From: Giesbergeria sp.
GTDB taxonomy: Bacteria > Pseudomonadota > Gammaproteobacteria > Burkholderiales > Burkholderiaceae_C
NCBI GenBank assembly: GCA_030690515.1
Contig: JAUYGP010000298.1
Coordinates: forward strand, 1 to 6,064
Length of the DNA: 6,064 nucleotides
Direction of reading: 5' to 3'
Both the position numbers and the translations under genes were made by a program. The notes under the pieces are model-generated. The model had not been told where the DNA came from, did no database searches, and saw only the letters and a list, made by a program, of their open reading frames with translations. Shown piece after piece: positions 1-5,583 of the stretch. Each line of letters begins with the position of its first letter. Position 1 is the first letter of the stretch.

Positions 1-582
1 AAGCTGCTGGACGAGGCCGGTCTGGACCTGGGGCAACTCGACGCACTGGTTTTCGGGCGCGGACCCGGTTCGTTCACCGGCCTGCGCACCGCCTGCGCCG
101 TAGCTCAAGGGCTGGCCTGGGGCGCCAACGCCGGGCGCGGCATTCCCGTGCTGCCCATCGATACTTTGGCCGCCGTGGCCGAACAGGCGCGCGACATGCA
201 CGGCTGCTGCGACGTGGTGGCGGTACTGGACGCCCGCATGAACGAGGTGTATGCGGCCCCGTACCAATGGCAGGCAGGCGCCTGGAAAAGCCAGGGCGCA
301 TTGGGACTGAGCGCCCCCGAATACGTACAGGTACCGCCAGGCTGGACCGTGGCGGGCAATGCCCAGGCAGCCTATGGCGAACGGCTGGCACCCGGCGCAG
401 GCCATGTGCATGCCCTGCCTACCGCCACCGCCCTGCTGCGCCTGGCACCCCACCTGCTGGCGGCCGGTCAGGCCGTACTGGCTGCAGACGCCCTGCCGCT
501 CTACGTCCGCGACAAAGTGGCCCAGACCACGGCCGAGCGTGCGGCTGCCAAGGCAGCGCTGACAACACCTGGAAACCCATGA
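1..582 (+). CDS. tsaB: tRNA t6A biosynthesis protein TsaB, 5' end missing
   Basis: The reading frame is open from base 1 to the TGA at 580-582, giving 193 residues; about 45 N-terminal residues lie outside the window. TsaB (YeaZ) is the ASKHA-fold scaffold that dimerises with TsaD and, with TsaE and TsaC, makes N6-threonylcarbamoyladenosine at position 37 of ANN-decoding tRNAs in the cytoplasm. The fragment begins just before the family's most conserved stretch, GRGPGSFTGLR (about residues 19-29), followed by the QGLAWG helix. Further matches are the segment with DARMNEVY (about residues 77-84) and the C-terminal LPLYVRDKVA tail, which corresponds to PVYLRNNVA in E. coli TsaB. TsaB itself is not the catalytic subunit. 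Its stop overlaps the rimI start (ATGA, 579-582), so translation of the two is probably coupled. A tsaB-rimI pairing is common in bacteria. No frameshift or odd composition is seen. Confidence 0.96.
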   Translation, partial: KLLDEAGLDLGQLDALVFGRGPGSFTGLRTACAVAQGLAWGANAGRGIPVLPIDTLAAVAEQARDMHGCCDVVAVLDARMNEVYAAPYQWQAGAWKSQGALGLSAPEYVQVPPGWTVAGNAQAAYGERLAPGAGHVHALPTATALLRLAPHLLAAGQAVLAADALPLYVRDKVAQTTAERAAAKAALTTPGNP

Positions 583-1061
583 GTGCGTCTGCCCTGCCCC
601 TGGCCCACGACATGCCTCCCGCGCGCTTCGAGCCGCTGGCCCTGGCCCGGCTGGACGCCTTGCTGGACGTGGAGCAACACGCCCACCCGCACCCCTGGAC
701 ACGCGGCAATTTCATCGACGCCATGGCCAGCGGCTACCAAATCCAGCTGCTGATGGGCGATGAGCAAATCCTGGGCTACTTCGTCGGCATGCAGGGCGTG
801 GACGAAGTGCATCTGCTGAACCTCACCGTGGCCCCCGCCTTCCAGCGCCAGGGCTGGGCCCAGGTGCTGCTGGACGCCCTCGCTCTATGGGCTCGTGGGC
901 AAGGCGCGCAGTGGCTGTGGCTGGAGGTGCGGGTGAGCAACCTGCGCGCACGCCACATTTATGAGGCCAACGGCTTCCGGCGCGTGGGCGAACGCAAGCG
1001 CTATTACCCTTCCACCTCCCCCGAGCGCGAAGACGCCGTGGTGATGAGCCGCGCACTATGA
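579..1061 (+). CDS. rimI: Ribosomal protein S18 alanine N-acetyltransferase RimI
   Basis: This is a 160-residue GNAT-fold enzyme that transfers acetyl from acetyl-CoA to the N-terminal alanine of ribosomal protein S18. The PW at residues 39-40 and the strand LLNLTVAP (79-86) are followed by the acetyl-CoA pyrophosphate loop QRQGWA (89-94), which fits the Q/R-x-x-G-x-G/A rule with Ala last. WLEVRVSN (114-121) carries the conserved Glu116, and IYEANGF (127-133) carries the Tyr128 expected to act as general acid. RRVGERKRYYP and REDAVVM near the end are typical of RimI. E. coli RimI has 148 residues, so the N-terminus here is slightly longer. The ATG at 579 was chosen because it overlaps the tsaB stop; the frame stays open upstream to 267, but that stretch is tsaB read in another frame. 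The stop overlaps the next start by ATGA (1058-1061). Substrate is inferred from family membership. Confidence 0.95.
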   Translation: MSASALPLAHDMPPARFEPLALARLDALLDVEQHAHPHPWTRGNFIDAMASGYQIQLLMGDEQILGYFVGMQGVDEVHLLNLTVAPAFQRQGWAQVLLDALALWARGQGAQWLWLEVRVSNLRARHIYEANGFRRVGERKRYYPSTSPEREDAVVMSRAL

Positions 1062-1777
1062 ACATGCCACTCGACGCCCGCCAGCGGGCCATGCTGCAGG
1101 AAATGGGCGTCCGCCTATGGTGGCCCACGCAATCTGACGCTGCGGTCGATTTGCAGCCGACGATTCCCAAGTCCGACAGGCTCCTAGAGCGCCCGAACCC
1201 ACCGGCCCTGGTACAGGCCGTGGCACGTCCACAGCAAGCTCCCATCGCCGCCGCGCCAGGCCCCACGGCCGCGCCCCTCGGGTGGGTGCTGCACCCGCCG
1301 CGCGCGCTGTATCCCGAGGCAGATCCACAGCAGACACCCCAACCCCTGGGCAGCGCCTGGCTGATCGTGGCCGAAGGGACAGAGGACGGGGACCCATTCG
1401 CTGGTGACCCCGGCCGACTGCTGGGCAACATGCTCCAGGCCCTGCAGCTGCACCGGCATCCGCGCGTGTTTTTGTGTGCCCTGTCGGCGCAGGCCGGTAC
1501 CGATGCCAGTCCTGCCGACGCCGCACTGGCCCAAGCCATGGCCAGCATCCAGCCGTCAGTGCTGCTGCTCATGGGTCGGGCGGCCGCCCGTGCGGTGCTT
1601 CAGCGCAGCGAGCCCCTGGGCCAGTTGCGGGGGCAAACCCATCGCGTGACCGATGTTCCCGCCGTAGTGACCTACGACGCGCCCTACCTGCTGCGCGCCC
1701 CCCATGCCAAGCCCGCTGCGTGGGCGGACCTGTGCCTCGCCCGCGCGCTGGCATGCAGCACCTCGGCACCGTCCTGA
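1058..1777 (+). CDS. Degenerate uracil-DNA glycosylase-fold protein, candidate polymerase III psi (HolD-like) subunit
   Basis: A 239-residue protein with three parts. Residues 6-23 (DARQRAMLQEMGVRLWWP) resemble the N-terminal peptide of E. coli HolD, RRDWQLQQLGITQWSLRRP, which binds the clamp-loader subunit DnaX. Residues 24-97 are Pro/Ala-rich and look like a flexible linker. Residues 98-232 resemble the alpha/beta fold of family-4 uracil-DNA glycosylases: WLIVAEGTEDGDPF (101-114) stands where GEAPGxxED is expected, LLLMGRAAARAVL (169-181) where ALG-x-AA is expected, then LRG (190-192), and YDAPYLLR (206-213) where YHPSYLLR is expected. The catalytic His is Asp207, and the four iron-sulfur cysteines are absent (only three Cys, at 140, 226 and 232). 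A working glycosylase is therefore unlikely. LLRAPHAKPAAWADLC (211-226) also parallels the HolD tail LRANPTARAALWQQIC. In E. coli holD lies directly next to rimI, as here. The start overlaps the rimI stop; Met3 (1064) is an alternative. Databases may simply call it uracil-DNA glycosylase. The psi role is inference. Confidence 0.6.
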   Translation: MNMPLDARQRAMLQEMGVRLWWPTQSDAAVDLQPTIPKSDRLLERPNPPALVQAVARPQQAPIAAAPGPTAAPLGWVLHPPRALYPEADPQQTPQPLGSAWLIVAEGTEDGDPFAGDPGRLLGNMLQALQLHRHPRVFLCALSAQAGTDASPADAALAQAMASIQPSVLLLMGRAAARAVLQRSEPLGQLRGQTHRVTDVPAVVTYDAPYLLRAPHAKPAAWADLCLARALACSTSAPS

Positions 1778-1823
1778 CGGCACGCTGGCCTGCGGCACCT
1801 ACCATGCAGATGTCACATGCCAG

Positions 1824-1832
1824 TGCGATAAT
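1824..1832 (+). promoter_or_regulatory. Possible extended -10 promoter for corA
   Basis: TGCGATAAT combines a TGN extension with a hexamer that differs from TATAAT at one base. It lies in a locally AT-richer patch after the end of the upstream gene. No convincing -35 hexamer is seen at 16-18 bases upstream, which an extended -10 can tolerate. It would start a transcript near 1839-1841 with a leader of about 125 bases before corA. Inferred from sequence only. Confidence 0.35.
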
Positions 1833-1860
1833 TCGCAGTTCGAATTTTGGAGAACATTCC

Positions 1861-1884
1861 ATGGAAGCCTGTCCCAGTCGATAG
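1861..1884 (+). CDS. Possible seven-codon leader peptide upstream of corA
   Basis: ATG at 1861 opens a seven-codon frame (MEACPSR) that ends at TAG 1882-1884. A purine-rich GGAGAA (1849-1854) sits six bases before the ATG, a better-placed ribosome binding site than most in this window. The stop codon overlaps the first bases of the strong hairpin at 1883-1920, so a ribosome ending here would cover its left arm. The frame is open further upstream to an ATG at 1804 (26 codons), but that start has no clear binding site. Salmonella corA has a short leader frame (corL) that controls Rho-dependent termination; this one has no recognised sequence similarity to it, and the parallel is positional only. 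It may be a chance frame. Confidence 0.35.
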   Translation: MEACPSR

Positions 1885-1920
1885 CTTTCAGCTCCCAGGC
1901 CAGTGGCGGGGCTGAAAGCT
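1883..1920 (+). promoter_or_regulatory. Strong hairpin in the corA leader, followed by C-tracts
   Basis: AGCTTTCAGC (1883-1892) and GCTGAAAGCT (1911-1920) are perfect inverted repeats of 10 bases. The stem extends by U1893-G1910, C1894-G1909 and C1895-G1908 to 13 pairs, and the loop can add GCC/GGC (1899-1901 with 1905-1907). No T-run follows; instead there are two runs of six C (1921-1926, 1929-1934), so it is not a normal intrinsic terminator. GGGG (1908-1911) could instead pair with CCCC (1921-1924), which would break the main stem. CTCCC occurs at 1892-1896 and again at 1919-1923, and each can pair with GGGAG (1955-1959) in the corA ribosome binding site. These features fit a two-state leader controlling corA; this is inference from pairing alone. 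Confidence 0.5.
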
Positions 1921-1953
1921 CCCCCCATCCCCCCGCTGTCAGCCGTCATACAC

Positions 1954-1959
1954 AGGGAG
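1954..1959 (+). promoter_or_regulatory. Ribosome binding site that fixes the corA start
   Basis: AGGGAG lies six bases before the ATG at 1966. It decides in favour of this start over the in-frame GTG at 1903, which falls inside the leader hairpin and has no comparable site. Confidence 0.8.
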
Positions 1960-1965
1960 TGCGCC

Positions 1966-2955
1966 ATGCTCAACATCTTCACGCTCGCCAATGGGCGCCT
2001 CGTTCAGGAAGAGATCGAGTCGCTCGAAGAGCTCTCCAGATTTCAGCCGATCTGGGTCGATCTTGAATCACCTACGCTGGACGAAAAGCGCTGGGTTACC
2101 CAGTACTACGGTCTGTCCATTCCCGAAGATGCGATGGACGAGGACATCGAAGAGTCGGCGCGTTTCTACGAAGAAGACAACGGCGAACTGCACATCCGCA
2201 GCGACTTCCTGATCGACGACGACGAAGATTCGCGCTCGGTGCGCGTGGCCTTCATCCTCAACCTCACCAACCCCAGCCTGCGCAGCAAGGGCGTGCTGTT
2301 TTCCATCCACGACGAGGATATTCCGGTGTTTCGCCTGCTGCGCCTGCGCGCACGCCGGGCGCCCGGCCTGATCGAAGACGCACGCGAAGTGCTGCTCAAG
2401 CTGTTCGACGCCGATGCAGAATACTCGGCCGACACGCTCGAAGGCATCTACGACGATCTGGAAAAGGTCAGCACGCAGGTGCTCTCGGGCGATGTGACCG
2501 ACACCCGTGCCGGTGAGGTGCTGGCTGCCATCGCACGCCAGGAAGATTTGAACGGACGCATCCGTCGCAACGTGATGGACACACGCCGCGCCGTCAGCTT
2601 CATGATGCGCAGCAAGATGCTCAACGCCGAGCAATTCGAGGAAGCCCGGCAGATCCTGCGCGATATCGAATCGCTCGACAGCCACACGGCCTTCTTGTTC
2701 GACAAGATCAACTTCTTGATGGATGCCACGGTCGGTTTCATCAACATCAACCAGAACAAGATCATCAAGATCTTCTCGGTGGCCAGCGTGGCCCTGCTGC
2801 CGCCTACCTTGATTGCCAGCATCTACGGCATGAACTTCAAGTACATGCCCGAGTTGGACTGGAGCCTGGGCTATCCCTATGTGCTGACGCTGATGGTGGC
2901 CAGTGCGGTAGGGCCGATGTGGTACTTCAGGAAACGCGGTTGGCTCAAAGGATAA
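1966..2955 (+). CDS. corA: Magnesium and cobalt transport protein CorA
   Basis: This is a 329-residue member of the CorA metal-ion channel family, which forms pentamers in the inner membrane and admits Mg2+ (also Co2+, Ni2+) driven by the membrane potential. A large acidic cytoplasmic domain (1-about 265) includes an acidic stretch EDAMDEDIEESARFYEED and long, charged helices leading into the stalk. Transmembrane helix 1 (about 269-287, IFSVASVALLPPTLIAS) ends in the diagnostic YGMNF, with the GMN selectivity motif at 288-290. The periplasmic loop contains MPEL, as in enterobacterial CorA, and helix 2 spans about 303-321. The short basic tail RKRGWLKG is cytoplasmic. E. coli CorA has 316 residues. 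The 188-base upstream gap with hairpin and leader frame suggests that corA has its own control, separate from the tsaB operon. The stop is TAA, just before a bidirectional terminator. Confidence 0.95.
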   Translation: MLNIFTLANGRLVQEEIESLEELSRFQPIWVDLESPTLDEKRWVTQYYGLSIPEDAMDEDIEESARFYEEDNGELHIRSDFLIDDDEDSRSVRVAFILNLTNPSLRSKGVLFSIHDEDIPVFRLLRLRARRAPGLIEDAREVLLKLFDADAEYSADTLEGIYDDLEKVSTQVLSGDVTDTRAGEVLAAIARQEDLNGRIRRNVMDTRRAVSFMMRSKMLNAEQFEEARQILRDIESLDSHTAFLFDKINFLMDATVGFININQNKIIKIFSVASVALLPPTLIASIYGMNFKYMPELDWSLGYPYVLTLMVASAVGPMWYFRKRGWLKG

Positions 2956-2961
2956 TTAGAG

Positions 2962-3020
2962 AAAATTGGCCTCTAGCGCTTTACCAGTAAGCGTTAGCAG
3001 CTTCAATTTTTATAGCGTTT
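2962..3020 (-). repeat. Palindromic interspersed repeat, copy 1 (between corA and mtnN)
   Basis: Read on the minus strand, the core AGCTGCTAACGC...AGCGCTAGAG (3002 down to 2971) is an imperfect palindrome with A/T-rich flanks (ATAAAAATT before it, AATTTTC after). I recall elements with the core AGCTGCTAGCGCTT...AAGCGCTAGAGGCC as very common between genes in Comamonadaceae; this is memory, not a search. A second copy at 3320-3374 matches it at 23 of 32 core positions without gaps, in the same orientation. The flank here overlaps the last codons of mtnN and provides its TAA stop (3010-3012). Confidence 0.7.
2971..3016. terminator. Probable bidirectional terminator between convergent corA and mtnN
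   Basis: CTCTAGCGCTT (2971-2981) pairs with AAGCGTTAGCAG (2989-3000) through 11 pairs with one bulged C (2998) and one G-U, around a 7-base loop. On the plus strand the stem is followed by CTTCAATTTTTAT; on the minus strand by AGGCCAATTTTC, close to the stem. The element starts 15 bases after the corA stop, and its distal flank carries the mtnN stop. The position between convergent genes fits a shared terminator. The T-runs are set back from the stem, so efficiency is uncertain. Confidence 0.6.
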
Positions 3021-3759
3021 TTAGTAAGTGATGCACGATATGGTCGGCATAGCGACTGGCCACGGTCTGGATGAAAGCGGGGAAGTCCACATGGGCATCG
3101 TCGTCAGCCCGGTCCGAGATGGTGCGCACGGCCGCAAAGGGCACGCCATAGTCCAGACAGACCTGGGCCACGGCAGCGCCCTCCATCTCCACGGCCAGCA
3201 CATCGTGCCCGGCCGCCAGCAGCGGCTCACGCAGCGCTCGGGACACCTGGGCGCAGGTGACAAAGCGGTCGCCGCTGGCCATCAGCCCCTGGTGCAGGCG
3301 CGGCGCCACCCCGTCTGAATTTGTATAAAAACCAGCTCCAGCGCCCTCCAGGCAATCGCTAGCAGCTCTCGAAAGATGAGCAGACAAAGCCGTATCACAG
3401 GGCAGGCGCACACCCGCGTAGCCCGGCACCTGCCAGCGCTCGAACAGGGGCGAGACATCCATGTCGTGCTGCACATAGTCGTGTGCCACCACCACATCGC
3501 CCACACGAACCCCTTCGCCCACGCCGCCCGCAACACCTGTAAAAACGATACGCGCCACGCCAAAGCGCTCGACCAGGGCGGCTGCCGTGGTCGCCGCGGC
3601 CACCTTGCCAATGCCCGAGAGCGCCAGCACCACGCGCTTGCCGTGCAGCTCACCCTGCCAGAAGGTGCGGCCCGCATGGTCCACCCGCTGGGGCTGCACC
3701 AGCTGGACCAAAAGGCCGGACTGTTCTTCGGAAAGGGCGCTGAGGATGGCTGTGGTCAT
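3010..3759 (-). CDS. mtnN: 5'-methylthioadenosine/S-adenosylhomocysteine nucleosidase, with repeat-derived insertion
   Basis: This is a 249-residue cytoplasmic enzyme (MtnN/Pfs) that hydrolyses MTA and SAH to adenine plus methylthioribose or S-ribosylhomocysteine, clearing by-products of polyamine synthesis and SAM-dependent methylation. Residues 1-12 align with E. coli MtnN without gaps, placing catalytic Glu12 in SALSEE. SGIGKVAAA (48-56) and GVAGG (75-79) form the nucleoside-phosphorylase core. VEMEG (190-194) holds ribose-binding Glu193 and ISDRAD (214-219) holds catalytic Asp216, with the same 23-residue spacing as E174-D197 in E. coli. Between about 129 and 160 the protein is about 15 residues longer than E. 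coli's, and about residues 129-147 are encoded by a palindromic repeat. The ATG at 3759 follows GGAG (3765-3768) by five bases; the frame is open to 3813, but those 18 residues have no family counterpart. It lies 89 bases downstream of fadD on the same strand. Confidence 0.93.
   Translation of the reverse strand: MTTAILSALSEEQSGLLVQLVQPQRVDHAGRTFWQGELHGKRVVLALSGIGKVAAATTAAALVERFGVARIVFTGVAGGVGEGVRVGDVVVAHDYVQHDMDVSPLFERWQVPGYAGVRLPCDTALSAHLSRAASDCLEGAGAGFYTNSDGVAPRLHQGLMASGDRFVTCAQVSRALREPLLAAGHDVLAVEMEGAAVAQVCLDYGVPFAAVRTISDRADDDAHVDFPAFIQTVASRYADHIVHHLLKTL
3320..3374 (-). repeat. Palindromic interspersed repeat, copy 2 (inside mtnN, in frame)
   Basis: The arms AGCTCCAGCG (3334-3343) and CGCTAGCAGCT (3357-3367) are imperfect inverted repeats, and an A/T-rich flank (TTTGTATAAAAA, 3320-3331) is unusual inside this GC-rich gene. 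On the minus strand, the 32 bases 3367-3336 match copy 1 (3002-2971) at 23 positions with no gaps, in the same orientation, followed by a T-rich flank in both. It encodes about residues 129-147 of MtnN (RAASDCLEGAGAGFYTN) and keeps the frame open. It is more decayed than copy 1, consistent with selection as coding sequence. Chance similarity is not excluded. Confidence 0.55.
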
Positions 3760-3780
3760 GGGGACTCCGGAAATGCAAGA

Positions 3781-3796
3781 AGCGGCCGAAGCCGCT
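3781..3796 (-). terminator. UUCG-loop hairpin between fadD and mtnN (possible weak terminator)
   Basis: On the minus strand AGCGGC-TTCG-GCCGCT forms a perfect six-pair stem closing a C(UUCG)G loop, an unusually stable RNA tetraloop. It follows the fadD stop by 52 bases and ends 21 bases before the mtnN ATG. The sequence after it (TCTTGCATTTCC) is only moderately T-rich, so it may partly terminate fadD transcripts, protect a 3' end or set a boundary between the two genes. No clear separate mtnN promoter was found in the 89-base gap. Confidence 0.4.
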
Positions 3797-3848
3797 CCGT
3801 GATTGTGGCGCACCGCGGAGCTAGGGGGAACCGCCTCAGCCCAGTGGC

Positions 3849-5528
3849 TTACTTCTTGTCGCGCAACTCGCGTCGCAGGATTTTTCCCACAGGGGTCTTG
3901 GGCAGCTCTTCGCGGAACTCGATGACGCGGGGTTGTTTGTAGCCGGTCAGGTTGGCACGGCAGAACTCGCGCACTTGCGCTTCGCTCAGCTCCGGGTCTT
4001 TCCGGACAATGACCAATTTCACGGCCTCGCCCATCTTCTCATCGGGCACGCCGACCACGGCGCATTCCATCACGCCCGGCATGGCAGCGACGACTTCCTC
4101 GACCTCGTTGGGGTAGACGTTGAAGCCGCTGACCAGCACCATATCCTTCTTGCGGTCCACGATCTTGAAGTAGCCGCGCTCGTCCATGATGCCGATGTCG
4201 CCCGATTTGAAGAAGCCATCATCGGTCATGACCTTGGCGGTCTCATCGGGGCGCTGCCAGTAGCCTGCCATGACCTGCGGGCCCTTGATGGCGATCTCGC
4301 CGGGCTGACCCAGCGTGGTGACCTCGTGGCCATCGTCGTCCAGGAGTTTCAGGTAAGTGCTGGGCAAGGGTACGCCGATGGTGCCGGAGAACTCCTTGAT
4401 CGTGACCGGGTTGCAGGTGGCCGAAGGGCTGGTTTCGGACAGGCCGTAGCCCTCGCAGATGGGACAACCCGTCTTCTCCAGCCAGAGCTTGGCCACCGCA
4501 CCCTGCACGGCCATACCACCACCCACCGACACCTTGAGGTGGCTCCAGTCCACCGTATCGAAATCCGGATGGTTGGCCAACCCGTTGAACAAGGTGTTGA
4601 CGGCGGGAAAGCTGTGAAAGCGCTGCCTGGACAATTCCTTGAGCACGGCGGGCAGATCGCGCGGATTGGGGATCAGCAAGGTCTTGCCACCCATGCGCAT
4701 GGACAACATCATGTTCACCGTGAACGCGAAGATGTGGTACAGCGGCAGCGCACAGATGCTGGTGGGCTGCTCGTCCTCCGGCACCAACTTCATCACCGGT
4801 GCGTTCCACACCTCGGACTGCAGCACGTTGGCAATGATGTTGCGCTGCAAGAGCACGGCGCCCTTGCTCACACCCGTGGTGCCGCCGGTGTATTGCAGCA
4901 GGGCGATGTCGTCGGGCTTGATATCCGGTTTCTTGAGCGTGCCGCGCGTGCCTTGGGCAACGGCTTCATTGAAGCGCACAGCGCCGGGCAGGTTATAGGT
5001 GGGCACCATTTTCTTGACGTTGCGCACCACGTAGTTGACCAGTGCGCCTTTGAGTAGGCCCAGCTGGTCGCCCATGGCACACAGCACCACATGCTTTACG
5101 GGCGTGTGGGTGATGCACTGCTCCAGCGTGGTCGCAAAGTTCTCGATGATGACGATGGCCTTGGCACCCGAGTCCTTGAGCTGGTGTTCCAGTTCGCGCG
5201 GCGTGTACAAGGGGTTGACGTTCACCACCACATACCCGGCCCGCAGGATGGCCGCCACTGCCACGGGATACTGCGGCACGTTGGGCATCATGATGGCGAC
5301 GCGGTCTCCGCGCGCCAGGCCCAGGCCCTGCAGATAAGCCGCGAAGGCCTTGCTTAGTGAATCTGTCTGGGCATAGGTAATCTCCTTGCCCATAAAACTG
5401 TAAGCCACTCGGTCGGCGTACTTGCTGAAGGCCTCCTCCATCAGTGCCACGAGGGACGGGTACTGTCCGGGATCAATGTCGGCGGGTACGCCAGACGGGT
5501 AGCTCTTGAGCCAAATGCGGTCGGTCAT
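3849..5528 (-). CDS. fadD: Long-chain fatty acid--CoA ligase FadD
   Basis: A 559-residue ANL-superfamily enzyme (E. coli FadD: 561) that activates long-chain fatty acids with ATP to acyl-adenylates and then to acyl-CoA, at the cytoplasmic face of the membrane, feeding beta-oxidation. The phosphate loop YTGGTTGVSKGA is at 213-224 and adenine-binding GYGLSE at 360-365. SGDIG with ribose-binding Asp444 is followed by the fatty-acyl-CoA synthetase signature (DRKKDMVLVSGFNVYPNEVEE, about 458-478). The adenylation Lys549 lies in VGKILRREL near the C-terminus. Similarity to E. coli FadD runs nearly to the end. The ATG at 5528 follows AGGAG (5537-5541) by eight bases. The frame extends to 5723, but the extra 65 residues overlap pntB, are Arg/Cys/Trp-rich and have no family counterpart. 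The exact chain-length preference cannot be read from sequence. fadD lies 91 bases after pntB on the same strand, so it may be co-transcribed or have its own promoter. Confidence 0.94.
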   Translation of the reverse strand: MTDRIWLKSYPSGVPADIDPGQYPSLVALMEEAFSKYADRVAYSFMGKEITYAQTDSLSKAFAAYLQGLGLARGDRVAIMMPNVPQYPVAVAAILRAGYVVVNVNPLYTPRELEHQLKDSGAKAIVIIENFATTLEQCITHTPVKHVVLCAMGDQLGLLKGALVNYVVRNVKKMVPTYNLPGAVRFNEAVAQGTRGTLKKPDIKPDDIALLQYTGGTTGVSKGAVLLQRNIIANVLQSEVWNAPVMKLVPEDEQPTSICALPLYHIFAFTVNMMLSMRMGGKTLLIPNPRDLPAVLKELSRQRFHSFPAVNTLFNGLANHPDFDTVDWSHLKVSVGGGMAVQGAVAKLWLEKTGCPICEGYGLSETSPSATCNPVTIKEFSGTIGVPLPSTYLKLLDDDGHEVTTLGQPGEIAIKGPQVMAGYWQRPDETAKVMTDDGFFKSGDIGIMDERGYFKIVDRKKDMVLVSGFNVYPNEVEEVVAAMPGVMECAVVGVPDEKMGEAVKLVIVRKDPELSEAQVREFCRANLTGYKQPRVIEFREELPKTPVGKILRRELRDKK

Positions 5529-5583
5529 CTCCAGGTCTCCTGATATGTTTTTCGCGTCTATGTGAGCGTGCCAGAACAGTTCC

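Noticed and set aside
267..578. Upstream extension of rimI
   Set aside because: The stretch is tsaB read in another frame; the ATGA overlap and GNAT family length favour 579.
823..1572. 249-codon minus-strand frame opposite rimI and the psi-like gene
   Set aside because: Low-complexity Arg/Ala/Gly/Ser composition and antisense to two supported genes in a coupled operon.
1058..1777. Active family-4 uracil-DNA glycosylase
   Set aside because: Iron-sulfur cysteines, the GEAPG motif and the catalytic His are absent.
1883..1920. Intrinsic terminator for the tsaB operon
   Set aside because: The stem is strong but no T-run follows on either strand; C-tracts follow instead.
1903..1965. Upstream GTG start for corA
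   Set aside because: It lies in the leader hairpin without a ribosome binding site, and the extra 21 residues have no CorA counterpart.
2068..2685. 205-codon minus-strand frame opposite corA
   Set aside because: Reverse-complement shadow of corA codons; no family features.
3760..3813. Upstream ATG for mtnN (18 extra residues)
   Set aside because: The ATG at 3759 has GGAG five bases upstream and aligns its first 12 residues with E. coli MtnN without gaps; the extension would also be encoded through the UUCG hairpin.
3933..5057. 374-codon plus-strand open frame opposite fadD
   Set aside because: It is antisense to well-supported fadD coding sequence, His/Gly/Ala-rich with no recognisable family; long antisense frames are expected in GC-rich genes.
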